From contig QMIT01000003.1 in NCBI GenBank assembly GCA_024434115.1, forward strand, positions 62,001 to 126,000: a stretch of DNA of 64,000 nt. Reading direction: 5' to 3'. Source of the DNA: Chloroflexota bacterium. Its GTDB lineage: Bacteria; Chloroflexota; Anaerolineae; Aggregatilineales; J027. Made by a program: the position numbers and the translations under genes. Of the stretch, positions 8,042 through 16,160 are shown in pieces. Within the stretch, counting starts at the first letter, position 1. Each line of letters starts with the position of its first letter. The notes under the pieces are model-generated. The model worked only from the letters and a program-made list of their open reading frames with translations, made no database searches and was not told the DNA's origin.

Positions 8042-9169
8042 ATGTACACATTTCGCTTTTCCCAAAAATTGTTGCTTGCGGTGGCTAGTGTTTTGATTGG
8101 TTTGATATTGGGTCTTAATTGGCGACCTATGACGATTGATGCCGCACCGCCGCGACAAGACCCCCATAATGCCTTGACACTGATTGAAGCAGAAGAAGCC
8201 CTTGTCACCGATATTTATGAACGGATCAGCCCGTCCGTTGTCCATATCACGACCCGTAGTTCATCAGCGATCAGCTACTTTCGCGGGGTTGAACCTGCTG
8301 AGGGAACGGGGTCAGGGTTTTTCTATGACACACAGGGACGGATTATCACCAACTATCATGTCATTCAAGCGGCAACTGAAATCGAGATTGTGCTAGAAGA
8401 CGGCACACAGTTTCCAGCGCGGGTGGTTGGGGCGGATGCCTATTATGATTTAGCTGTCCTGAGCATTGATTCTGATAAATATGATGCAGTGCCCATTCCA
8501 TTTGGCGACGCTTCCATTTTGCGCGTAGGGCAGCGCGTCTTAGCCATTGGAAATCCCTTCGGCCTTGATCGGACGTTAACTACCGGGGTCATCAGTGCAC
8601 TTGGGCGTACCATTGAATCCGAGTCGGGGCTTTTAGTGGGGAACGCGATTCAAACCGATGCGGCGATTAACCCCGGAAATTCTGGCGGGCCATTATTGGA
8701 TATTCGAGGCCAAGTTATCGGGGTCAATACTGCGATCCAGACCACAACGGGGGGTTCGGTTGGGATAGGCTTCGCCGTGCCTATTGATATTGTGAATCGG
8801 GTCGTCCCAGAGCTTATCTTAAATGGGCGTTATGCACACCCCTCGCTTGGGCTACAACTGGGTGAACTCGGATTTGAAATTCAACCCGCCGAGAATGGCC
8901 CGCAACAAGGACTGCTTGTGGTGGGTTTTGATCCAAACAGTACGGCGGCGATAGCAGGCATTCAGGCGGCCCAAGCGACTCAGACACGTCAAGGGGTTGT
9001 TTTTCAAGGTGGGGACATCATTTTAGCGATCAATGGAGTCTCTATTTACACTCGCAACCAATTAACGCTCTATCTCGAAAATAATACCCTTCCGAACGAT
9101 GAGGTCACGTTAACGGTATATCGCGGCGGCGAAACACTTGACATCCTAGTAGCTGTGGGCGTGTACTAG
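8042..9169 (+). CDS. HtrA/DegP-like trypsin-family serine protease with PDZ domain
   Basis: This 375-residue, membrane-anchored or secreted quality-control protease has an N-terminal hydrophobic segment (residues 9-25). The trypsin-like domain carries the full triad: H106 (TNYHVI), D136 (YYDLAVL) and S214 (NPGNSGGPL). A C-terminal PDZ domain (about 280-375) includes GGDIILAINGVSI. HtrA proteins degrade or refold damaged envelope proteins and use PDZ domains to sense exposed C-termini. The ATG at 8042 has GGAAGGA 8 nt upstream (8027-8033). An earlier in-frame start would add 13 residues without a ribosome site. A terminator hairpin follows at once. Confidence 0.92.
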   Translation: MYTFRFSQKLLLAVASVLIGLILGLNWRPMTIDAAPPRQDPHNALTLIEAEEALVTDIYERISPSVVHITTRSSSAISYFRGVEPAEGTGSGFFYDTQGRIITNYHVIQAATEIEIVLEDGTQFPARVVGADAYYDLAVLSIDSDKYDAVPIPFGDASILRVGQRVLAIGNPFGLDRTLTTGVISALGRTIESESGLLVGNAIQTDAAINPGNSGGPLLDIRGQVIGVNTAIQTTTGGSVGIGFAVPIDIVNRVVPELILNGRYAHPSLGLQLGELGFEIQPAENGPQQGLLVVGFDPNSTAAIAGIQAAQATQTRQGVVFQGGDIILAINGVSIYTRNQLTLYLENNTLPNDEVTLTVYRGGETLDILVAVGVY

Positions 9170-9174
9170 AATCG

Positions 9175-9210
9175 AATTCCCTGTGGCATTGTCCATCGGG
9201 GAATTTTTTT
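9175..9210 (+). terminator. Intrinsic terminator after htrA-like gene
   Basis: AATTCCC (9175-9181) pairs with GGGAATT (9199-9205), with an inner TGG/CCA pairing, and is followed by a run of T. It begins 6 nt past the protease stop codon. Confidence 0.85.
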
Positions 9211-9232
9211 GTATCCTTAGTGTAACATAAGT

Positions 9233-9478
9233 CTATTTTCGAGACTTAGGGGATCGTTCGTTCCCGCGTTTGAAATTACCTGTCACTTTGGCTAAGGCAA
9301 GCTGAATTCCGTCGTCATCTAACCCGTCAATGCCAGCGATGAGTTTTTGAGCGGCCTTGCCTGCTACAATCTTTATCTGTTTACCATGCCAATAAATCAA
9401 CACCCGTTGATCCTTAGTAGTTTGAAAATCAAAGGGCGCCTCTTGAAGTTTTTGGCGTTTATCAATGTTGTCGCTCAA
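9233..9478 (-). CDS. Small conserved hypothetical protein
   Basis: This 81-residue protein starts with TTG at 9478, supported by GAGGA 7 nt upstream. It is soluble and mixed-charge with no cysteines or membrane segments. The middle (RVLIYWHGKQIKIVAGKAAQKL) reads like a small beta-strand pair plus helix, and the tail is basic (KRGNERSPKSRK). I do not recognise a named family. The composed sequence, ribosome site and tight fit between a terminator and an inverted repeat argue that it is real. It might bind nucleic acid through the basic tail, but that is a guess. Confidence 0.55.
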   Translation of the reverse strand: MSDNIDKRQKLQEAPFDFQTTKDQRVLIYWHGKQIKIVAGKAAQKLIAGIDGLDDDGIQLALAKVTGNFKRGNERSPKSRK

Positions 9479-9561
9479 ATGTCTGTCCTCTTTCTGCTAA
9501 TTACCCAACAGAAGAGTATACAATTTCCGGGGATTTTTGCGGTAGTCATCTGTGAGGGGTT

Positions 9562-9605
9562 TTTATCGTGTAAGGCAATCACCGGTATGATTGCCTAGTG
9601 ATAAA
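9562..9605. repeat. Long interrupted inverted repeat
   Basis: TTTATC (9562-9567) pairs with GATAAA (9600-9605), and inside it AGGCAATCA (9573-9581) pairs perfectly with TGATTGCCT (9588-9596) around a 6-nt loop. It lies between two minus-strand genes. There is no T-tract on the minus side, so it is not a standard terminator. It could be an operator, an RNA processing site or a repeat remnant. Confidence 0.6.
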
Positions 9606-9654
9606 CCTTCTTATCGCAAGTTATCTTATGTTATATATCGAGGTGAAATAAAAA

Positions 9655-10386
9655 CTAGCGCATCTGACGTAGCACTTCTAAAACGGTTGAGACGAGTTGT
9701 GCATCTAATTCCTCAGGGTGATTTTCGCCAAAGAAAAATTCTGGGAGGCTACCAGAACTTGGGACATACAAAAACCACGCTCTTTCGTTATAGTCTACAG
9801 TCTGAATACTTGTCAGCGGAAATGACCAATCTTGTTTATGGCCTAACAAGTGAATTTGCTGGTCGGTCACAAAAAACGACCCCGTGTCCTTTATATTGAG
9901 TCGCCCTTGTGCAAACGCCCCAGTTTGACCTTGATAAAAAGTAACGTATCGGAAAGTCATATATATTTTTTCATCTGGATGTAACAGCGGAGGCGGCGGG
10001 ACTAGTGAAACCGGTTTAAGCCATTGTAGATTACCTTGCTGAGACTGTCGTACTCGCTGCCGTTGGACATAGGAGCGGGTACTGATTTCTACTGCGTCGT
10101 CCGCCGACAACCACCCTCCCTTGCCGAGATACAATCCAGAAAAATAATACTCGCGGTTGTGGTTATAACGTCGGTAGCGTATGCCCCAGTGATCGGCGGC
10201 GCCATTTTCAGGTTCATAGTCAAAGGAAGCAGTCGAGCCGCATTGATTACAAATGAGGAGGGGGTAATGTCCCCCTATCCACAAAAATCTACGCGGCTCA
10301 GTCAATACCATTGCCCCTTCTGCGTGGCAAAAAAGACACCCAAGAAGCGGTACTGGTAAATCGTCCGGCGCAGGTGCAATACTCAT
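9655..10386 (-). CDS. Hypothetical protein with zinc ribbon and PH-like C-terminal region
   Basis: This 243-residue protein has an N-terminal CxxC...CxxC pair (GCLFCHAEG and LICNQCGS) that should form a zinc ribbon. A central segment is rich in Trp and Tyr. The C-terminal half (DTGSFFVTDQQIHLLGHKQDW...IQTVDYNERAWFL) matches the strand pattern of bacterial PH-like domains that report a stored constant value. No catalytic motif is seen. It begins only 5 nt after the trpS stop codon, so it is probably co-transcribed with trpS, but a functional link is not evident. Confidence 0.65.
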   Translation of the reverse strand: MSIAPAPDDLPVPLLGCLFCHAEGAMVLTEPRRFLWIGGHYPLLICNQCGSTASFDYEPENGAADHWGIRYRRYNHNREYYFSGLYLGKGGWLSADDAVEISTRSYVQRQRVRQSQQGNLQWLKPVSLVPPPPLLHPDEKIYMTFRYVTFYQGQTGAFAQGRLNIKDTGSFFVTDQQIHLLGHKQDWSFPLTSIQTVDYNERAWFLYVPSSGSLPEFFFGENHPEELDAQLVSTVLEVLRQMR

Positions 10387-10391
10387 AAGTT

Positions 10392-11429
10392 TTATCGGGC
10401 TGAAGCAGCCATCAATTGACTAACGGGCATAAATCCCATGTTGCGATAAGCCGCCGCGAGTGTTGGGGCTGCAAGGTTACGGGCACGTTCCGCCCCTGCG
10501 GCCAAGAGTTCATCCAGATAGCCACCATCAGCGGTAATTTCGTTATAACGGGCTTGGATGGGCTTGATCGTTTCCAGCACAACTTCGGCAACCTCTTTTT
10601 TCAAGTCACCATAACGCTTCCCTACGAAATGGGCCTCAACCTCAGCTTTTGTACCACCGGCCAAAGCCTGATATATAGTCAGTAAATTATTGACTCCGGC
10701 GCGTTCTGGATCATCACTGAAAGTCACCGAGCTACCGGAATCGGTAACGGCACGCATGACGGATTTGCGGATTTGGTCAAGATTATCCAACAGATGAACC
10801 GCGTGGTATTGAGAATTTTCACTCTTGCTCATCTTTGCTAATGGATTATCCAGACCCATCACCCGCGCCCCTTCCTGTGCCAACCGGACTTCGGGAATCG
10901 TGAAAGTCTCCCCGTATAGGTGGTTAAATCGTTGGGCGATATCACGGGTAATTTCCAGATGTTGTTTTTGGTCATCACCAACCGGTACAACCTCTGTGTG
11001 ATAGAGCAAAATATCAGCGGCCATCAACGTCGGATAACACAGTAGCCCACTGGACACCGAGGCCTCTTCAGCTTTAGCCGATTTATCCTTAAACTGGGTC
11101 ATCCGATAGAGCCAACCTAAGGGCGTAACACACGTAAGCAGCCAACCAAGCTCTGCATGGGCTGTCACATGAGACTGCACAAAAATGATAGATCGCTTGG
11201 GGTCAACGCCACACGCAATATACAGCGCCGCTACCTCACGGGCTTTAGCCGCCAGAATAGCGGGATCGTGCCCTGCGGTGATGGCATGTAAATCTACCAC
11301 ACAATACAGCGGGTCAAACTCCTCTTGATACTGTACCCATTGACGAATCGCGCCAATGTAATTACCAATCGTTAAATCACCGGATGGCTGGATTCCGGAA
11401 AATACGCGCTTACGTTTCTGATCTGTCAT
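10392..11429 (-). CDS. trpS: Tryptophanyl-tRNA synthetase
   Basis: This class I aminoacyl-tRNA synthetase of 345 residues charges tRNA-Trp in the cytosol. The HIGH-type motif is in PSGDLTIGNYIGA and the KMSKS loop is explicit (LAKMSKSENS). Length is normal for bacterial TrpS. The ATG at 11429 is preferred over an upstream in-frame ATG because GAAGGG sits about 6 nt upstream and the protein then starts with the family-typical KRVFSGIQPSG. The downstream hypothetical gene follows after 5 nt. Confidence 0.96.
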   Translation of the reverse strand: MTDQKRKRVFSGIQPSGDLTIGNYIGAIRQWVQYQEEFDPLYCVVDLHAITAGHDPAILAAKAREVAALYIACGVDPKRSIIFVQSHVTAHAELGWLLTCVTPLGWLYRMTQFKDKSAKAEEASVSSGLLCYPTLMAADILLYHTEVVPVGDDQKQHLEITRDIAQRFNHLYGETFTIPEVRLAQEGARVMGLDNPLAKMSKSENSQYHAVHLLDNLDQIRKSVMRAVTDSGSSVTFSDDPERAGVNNLLTIYQALAGGTKAEVEAHFVGKRYGDLKKEVAEVVLETIKPIQARYNEITADGGYLDELLAAGAERARNLAAPTLAAAYRNMGFMPVSQLMAASAR

Positions 11430-11553
11430 GGAAGACCCTTCATCGAAAAAAGGAACTAACTTGTCATGGCATTTTAACATTGGCTTCAATCAGGTCGCAA
11501 TCCCCACTCAATGTATTATGTCACATCAAAGATCGCTGCGGTTTAGATTATTC

Positions 11554-12609
11554 CTACCCCAGACTTTTGAAGACCTGTGCTAATTTTTGAGCAATGATAG
11601 GCTGGCTGAAATGAAGTTCGACAATCCGTCGTCCGTTTTCACCGTAAATAGAACCCATCTCGCGCTGCTGATAAAATGTCATAAGCCCGTCAAGCCATTC
11701 TGTATGACTGGAGGCGGCAAGTCCGACCTGCCCCATGTTCAGAACCTCTTGATTCATACCAACAGGCGAGACAACGACAGGTAGGCCTGCCGCCATATAT
11801 TGGAGCATCTTGAAACTGCATTTTCCACGAGTCCAAGCAGTGTCGGGTAGTGGCATAATCCCAACATCCATTTGATTCACATGATGGGCCGCCGTTTCGC
11901 GTTGCCACTTCACGAAGATCACCCGGCTTGAGTCAATATTTCTAAAAGTAGGTGGCTCACTGCTGATAATCATTAATTTGGCTTCAGGCGCTATGGAGAA
12001 GAATTCGCGGAGAGAATCTTCAATGGACTGCAAATAAGCGAGATTGCCGGATGTGCCGAGCCAGCCAACTACAAAGTATTGTCTCGTATCTTGAGAAGCA
12101 GCAGGGACAAACTCCAAAGTATCTATGGCTGTCGGAATAATCTCGATATGATCTGTATATTGGCTAACCCATTCTGCTAGATAATTGTTGCCTACAATCA
12201 CACAGGTTGCTCGTTTTACAATATATCGAATCGCCTTTTCACCGAAGGGTCTTACCAGCCAAATTGCATCATCCATATCAAATACGAAGGGCCTTTTCAG
12301 CAGAGGTTCGAGGGTTAAATAGCCGGGTAAAATAGACCGCTCAAGCCATGTAATGTGGTTGCGCCAACTTCCCACCAAACCCGGTATTCTCATGCCCAAT
12401 TTTGCGCCCTGCCATGCAATAGAAACTGGGAAAATATATCGCTCTTTGATATTTTTGGGCCAGTATGGAATAGGATAATATTTATTTATAAATGGCTGAA
12501 ATTCGGTAACATCTACCCCAAAAGGCCTCAGAGAAGAGATATGTTGCTGGACCCGAAACAAGGTAGATGGAATGTTCTTACCAGAGGTTAATGCGGCAAC
12601 TTCGATCAT
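11554..12609 (-). CDS. Glycosyltransferase family 4-like protein
   Basis: This 351-residue predicted glycosyltransferase has a GT-B fold. The C-terminal nucleotide-sugar half shows VVGWLGTSGNLAYL, IMPLPDTAWTRGKCSFKMLQYMAAGLPVV and PVGMNQE, the usual acceptor/donor-site pattern of GT4 enzymes. An internal FDMDDAIW segment is typical of a subgroup in surface-polysaccharide loci. The start at 12609 is chosen because its ATG overlaps the TGA of the upstream methyltransferase (ATGA), which implies translational coupling. An earlier in-frame start would overlap by 97 nt. It likely adds a sugar to a lipid-linked glycan, donor unknown. Confidence 0.82.
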   Translation of the reverse strand: MIEVAALTSGKNIPSTLFRVQQHISSLRPFGVDVTEFQPFINKYYPIPYWPKNIKERYIFPVSIAWQGAKLGMRIPGLVGSWRNHITWLERSILPGYLTLEPLLKRPFVFDMDDAIWLVRPFGEKAIRYIVKRATCVIVGNNYLAEWVSQYTDHIEIIPTAIDTLEFVPAASQDTRQYFVVGWLGTSGNLAYLQSIEDSLREFFSIAPEAKLMIISSEPPTFRNIDSSRVIFVKWQRETAAHHVNQMDVGIMPLPDTAWTRGKCSFKMLQYMAAGLPVVVSPVGMNQEVLNMGQVGLAASSHTEWLDGLMTFYQQREMGSIYGENGRRIVELHFSQPIIAQKLAQVFKSLG

Positions 12610-13595
12610 TGAGTTTTTCTCGCCCATATAGACATGCGCCCTGTCTGACCGAACAAGCTCATCAAGAAAGCTAAAGGATAGGCCATTTGCTGCTTTCGCC
12701 ACGAACCTGTCTCAAAATTGAGTAATGCATGTGTTAAGCGGCTGTTTGGATAGCCCCAGTCTTGCATTTTGTAGCCAAGACTAATCGCCAAATTACACAC
12801 ATTGCGATGATGTAAAATCCGCTCAACATTCCATCCAGAGCGTTGCAGTATCTGCGTGATCGTTCGGGGCGTAAAATGACTGATATGCGTTGGAACTTGC
12901 AGTGCAAACCAAGCATCTTTAAATATTTGGAATTCCAAAGAAGCCGCATTTGGGACGGAAATAGCAAGCCATCCTCCCGGCTTAGTCCATTCATGCAATT
13001 TTCTCAATGATGCGACTGGGGCGTGAAGATGTTCAACCACCATCCAACCAACGACCAAATCATATTGCAGAGGTGATTCTGGCGCATCCTCGAGGGTTCC
13101 GGTATAGACAGAATAACCTAGCCCGCGTGCTCTTTCTGCCGATTTGCTGTCGGGTTCTATACCAGCAACTTGCCACCCCTGTTGCGCCATCATGTGCATA
13201 AATCTCCCCCCCGCGCAACCAACTTCTAAAAGATGACCGGGGGGAATAGGCGGGACAGGTTCAAAATTGTATTTGATAACTGAACGAAAGACTCTTTTCC
13301 ATAGATCATAGGATGTATTGGGTCTTTGGGGTTGAATGCCCGTTTGAAAAGGACCGTATTCATCTGGGTAATAATAACCTATCGTCTCTCGTGTAGGGCG
13401 AGGGTTTGTACGTATAAGGCCACACGTTTTACACTGGACAACCGAAAACTGGCCCGGTAATTGATGCAGTCTGTCATATCCAATAAACAATACATCATCA
13501 TTCGATTCACACCCCATCGGGCAATTCCAAGATTCCAACTGGACTTCTGGTGGATATTGCACGGTCCACTTCCCTTTCCAAAAAAACAAACTCAA
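12606..13595 (-). CDS. Class I SAM-dependent methyltransferase with N-terminal zinc-binding segment
   Basis: This 329-residue protein starts with a cysteine motif (NCPMGC ... VQCKTCGLIRTNPRP) typical of sugar C- or O-methyltransferases in polysaccharide loci. The SAM-binding Rossmann domain follows: LLEVGCAGGRFMHMMAQQGW, then GIEPDSKSAERAR and LVVGWMVVEHLHAP. It probably methylates a nucleotide sugar or glycan terminus. The listed ATG overlaps the upstream flippase gene by 89 nt. A GTG at 13562 preceded by GGAAG is a possible alternative start. Its stop overlaps the start of the downstream GT4 gene by 4 nt. Confidence 0.85.
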   Translation of the reverse strand: MSLFFWKGKWTVQYPPEVQLESWNCPMGCESNDDVLFIGYDRLHQLPGQFSVVQCKTCGLIRTNPRPTRETIGYYYPDEYGPFQTGIQPQRPNTSYDLWKRVFRSVIKYNFEPVPPIPPGHLLEVGCAGGRFMHMMAQQGWQVAGIEPDSKSAERARGLGYSVYTGTLEDAPESPLQYDLVVGWMVVEHLHAPVASLRKLHEWTKPGGWLAISVPNAASLEFQIFKDAWFALQVPTHISHFTPRTITQILQRSGWNVERILHHRNVCNLAISLGYKMQDWGYPNSRLTHALLNFETGSWRKQQMAYPLAFLMSLFGQTGRMSIWARKTQ

Positions 13596-14814
13596 CTAAG
13601 GCGTTGAAAAAATAGTATGAGGTCGTGGCTACAACAATACCCGTTAACCCAAAAAAGACGAAACCAACGAGTTTGAGGATAGCACCTATTGTGAAGCCGA
13701 TGATCCCAATTTGGGTGGGGGATGTTGTATTTCCTTTAGCATAAAATGATGAGGCCAATATCTGCCCTAGAGAGCCACCAACTGGAAAACCAATCAATAG
13801 AATCATGAGCCACCATAATTGCTGAACATTATCCGTCGTAACCTCACCATAACCGACAACTCGTTTTAGGAGCATACTTCCAATCGTTAGCCACAAAATA
13901 AGCCCAGTTACGGATAATCCCGAAATTAGCAATAGTCTAAATCGGTAGGTATGGCGAAATTGAAGCCATTCATCCGATTTAGCGTGCCTCGCTAATTGCG
14001 GTACCATCGGGGCAGCAATTGCACTATTGATAATCATGAGGGGAATAGAATAAATCTGCTGTCCAAGATAGAGTAGCGATAAATTACCCCGCGTTGTCAT
14101 AGATAATAAAAAGCGATCAATAATCGGGTCCGTCTTATAATAGGCTGTTCCCAGAAGTAAAGGTCTGATTTTCCGCCATCCATCCCCTAGCCGTGGGGAT
14201 TTAAAGTTCGGCTTCTGAAAATGTGAAACCCCAGTGAGCAATAGGATAACTTGAATCCCAACCCGTATGACCATCACCCACGATGCCGTGATGATTCCAT
14301 ATCGAGGCAAACCCCACCAGAGCAGACCCAAACCTACTAACGATCCAAGCAACGGGGTAAACTCTGCCCGAATGAACCTTTGCCTCGCATGATAGATGCC
14401 TAGCAGCACAGTGGACACGGCAGTCAGAACCATCGTAATCAGTTGGATACGAGTAAGTCTGACGGTAAGCGCCTTGCCATCTGCTGAAAATCCCGGAACA
14501 AGCAAAGGTATCCAGATGGGTGCGAGAACAAACAAAACCAGAGCAAGTAGGCCAAATAGAATCACAACGATAAACAAAAAGCTCCACGCATCTTGCCAAA
14601 ATTCATCTTCCCCAAGTCCGGTCAATAGTGGAACCAGCACGTGCATTAATGACTGACTGATGACGGTCAAAACAAATTGTGGCAAGGTTAAACTGGCAAA
14701 TAGCGCGTCCGTTTGCTCCCCCGGCCCAATAACAATCAGGATATACCATTGAATCAAAAAGGTAATAACCAGATTAAATCCAACCAATACCCCGATGGAG
14801 AGGCTAATTTTCAT
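13507..14814 (-). CDS. MurJ/MviN-like lipid-linked oligosaccharide flippase
   Basis: This 435-residue integral membrane protein has about 12-14 hydrophobic helices. It belongs to the MOP exporter superfamily that moves lipid-linked sugars across the inner membrane. The sequence near QTDALFASLTLPQFVLTVISQ resembles the conserved first-helix region of MurJ (D-AFxxA...P). A second pattern (GQQIYSIPLMIINSAIAAPMVPQLARHA) fits helix 7-8 of the family. Set among glycosyltransferases it is more likely the flippase of a local polysaccharide than the essential MurJ, but this is inference. Confidence 0.85.
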   Translation of the reverse strand: MKISLSIGVLVGFNLVITFLIQWYILIVIGPGEQTDALFASLTLPQFVLTVISQSLMHVLVPLLTGLGEDEFWQDAWSFLFIVVILFGLLALVLFVLAPIWIPLLVPGFSADGKALTVRLTRIQLITMVLTAVSTVLLGIYHARQRFIRAEFTPLLGSLVGLGLLWWGLPRYGIITASWVMVIRVGIQVILLLTGVSHFQKPNFKSPRLGDGWRKIRPLLLGTAYYKTDPIIDRFLLSMTTRGNLSLLYLGQQIYSIPLMIINSAIAAPMVPQLARHAKSDEWLQFRHTYRFRLLLISGLSVTGLILWLTIGSMLLKRVVGYGEVTTDNVQQLWWLMILLIGFPVGGSLGQILASSFYAKGNTTSPTQIGIIGFTIGAILKLVGFVFFGLTGIVVATTSYYFFNALVEFVFLEREVDRAISTRSPVGILELPDGV

Positions 14815-15014
14815 GATGATGGCTCATTCTGCGGGCAAACCCTGATAAACTGTTATTTCTGAGCGGCGTGTGCCAACGTATTATGGTACAGTTTATCCAT
14901 AGGGGATAGTGGAGCGACGCGTGAGCGAGAATCGAGTGGATGCCTGAAGTTTGCATGACGTATGGACAATCAGCGGCGGCAGTGTTTTCTAAAGAAAGCC
15001 TTTGAGATCAGTGC

Positions 15015-16157
15015 TTATGGTATCGGGATAGTAATCAAACGTTGATAAAGTTGTTCATAATTATTGACCATTCGCTCCATTGAAAAATCAGCGGCTCGTA
15101 CTAGACAATTTTGCCGCATGGCAGTCAAGGTACTTCTAGGCAAGTTCATAACATGGTAGAGCGTCCCAGCCAGATGATCCACATCGCCTGTATTGACCAC
15201 CCAACCAGTTTCATTATGACGAATAACTCCGGCAGCGTTAGCACCATCAAAAATAATGACCGGACGGCCTGTTGCAAGGGATTCAAGCGCCACATTCGGC
15301 ATTCCTTCGGCTAGGGACACCAAAATGGTAACATCTGTCGCATGATAATAGGCTTCTGGGCAGTCGGTTTGATGATACTGCTGAAAAATATCATGCAATT
15401 GATAGCGCTGAATAGCCTCGTCCAATGTAGCTTGAATGGCCTCATCCTCTTGCTCACCAACCAAAATGACCTTAAGCCGAGATGACAGTTTCCCCTGTTC
15501 ACGCAATTGTCCAATCGCTTGTGCTAGCAAGTGTGGCGCTTTGGGATATGCCAATCTTCCAACCATAGTCAAAACTAGTGTTGCACCACTGGCGATTTTT
15601 TCGCGTAATTCCGGCTGCGGATTGTGCTCAAACCGCCCCGTGTCCACTCCATTAGGAATCATCAGCACCCGCGAGGCAGGTACTTTAGCTTGTTCAACGA
15701 GTTGCCTTTGCAGATGAGGACTGTTACAAACAATTGTGGAGCATAATCTCCAACTTAAATGCTCATAACGTAGTTGCTTGGCGGTATATGTAGCGCGAAC
15801 CGCCCCAATCAGTTTAAGGCGTGGGTGCATCAATGGGCGAGCCAACCGTGATAGCAAATTACTATGATAATTCACAGCATGGAAAATATGTGGGCGTAGT
15901 TGCCAAGTTAGGCCTGCCAATGCCTGCCATCCCCGCAATTTGTCTTTCGCGCTCCACCCTAAATCCAATAGATGTACCGGAACATTGGCGGCCTCAATGC
16001 GCGGTAAAAAATGGAGACTTCGCCCTGCGTTTGGGCCATAAAGACAGATAAGATGGGGTTCAAAACGGGTGCGGTCAAGTCGGGTGACGAGTTCAGTGAT
16101 CTGCCGTTCGACGCCACCCGACATGAGAAAATCGGTGCAATAGAGAACGCGGATCAT
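15015..16157 (-). CDS. Glycosyltransferase family 4
   Basis: This 380-residue GT-B enzyme starts with the family-typical IRVLYCTDFLMSGGVERQITELV, an acceptor-side glycine loop. The C-terminal donor domain has LTMVGRLAYPKAPHLLAQAI and SLAEGMPNVALESLATGRPVI with the E-x7-E pattern of retaining GT4 enzymes. It would add a sugar from a nucleotide donor to a growing surface glycan. It begins 3 nt after the asnB stop, so the two are one transcription unit. The following 200 nt before the flippase gene hold no gene. Confidence 0.9.
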   Translation of the reverse strand: MIRVLYCTDFLMSGGVERQITELVTRLDRTRFEPHLICLYGPNAGRSLHFLPRIEAANVPVHLLDLGWSAKDKLRGWQALAGLTWQLRPHIFHAVNYHSNLLSRLARPLMHPRLKLIGAVRATYTAKQLRYEHLSWRLCSTIVCNSPHLQRQLVEQAKVPASRVLMIPNGVDTGRFEHNPQPELREKIASGATLVLTMVGRLAYPKAPHLLAQAIGQLREQGKLSSRLKVILVGEQEDEAIQATLDEAIQRYQLHDIFQQYHQTDCPEAYYHATDVTILVSLAEGMPNVALESLATGRPVIIFDGANAAGVIRHNETGWVVNTGDVDHLAGTLYHVMNLPRSTLTAMRQNCLVRAADFSMERMVNNYEQLYQRLITIPIP

Positions 16158-16160
16158 GGG

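Noticed and set aside
9591-9899. 102-aa plus-strand frame opposite the zinc-ribbon protein
   Set aside because: It overlaps the antisense of a better-supported gene and begins in the inverted repeat, with no ribosome site.
14815-15014. Extra small gene between the GT4 and flippase genes
   Set aside because: No open frame with a ribosome site and convincing composition was found; only a short TTTCTAAAGAAA palindrome is visible.
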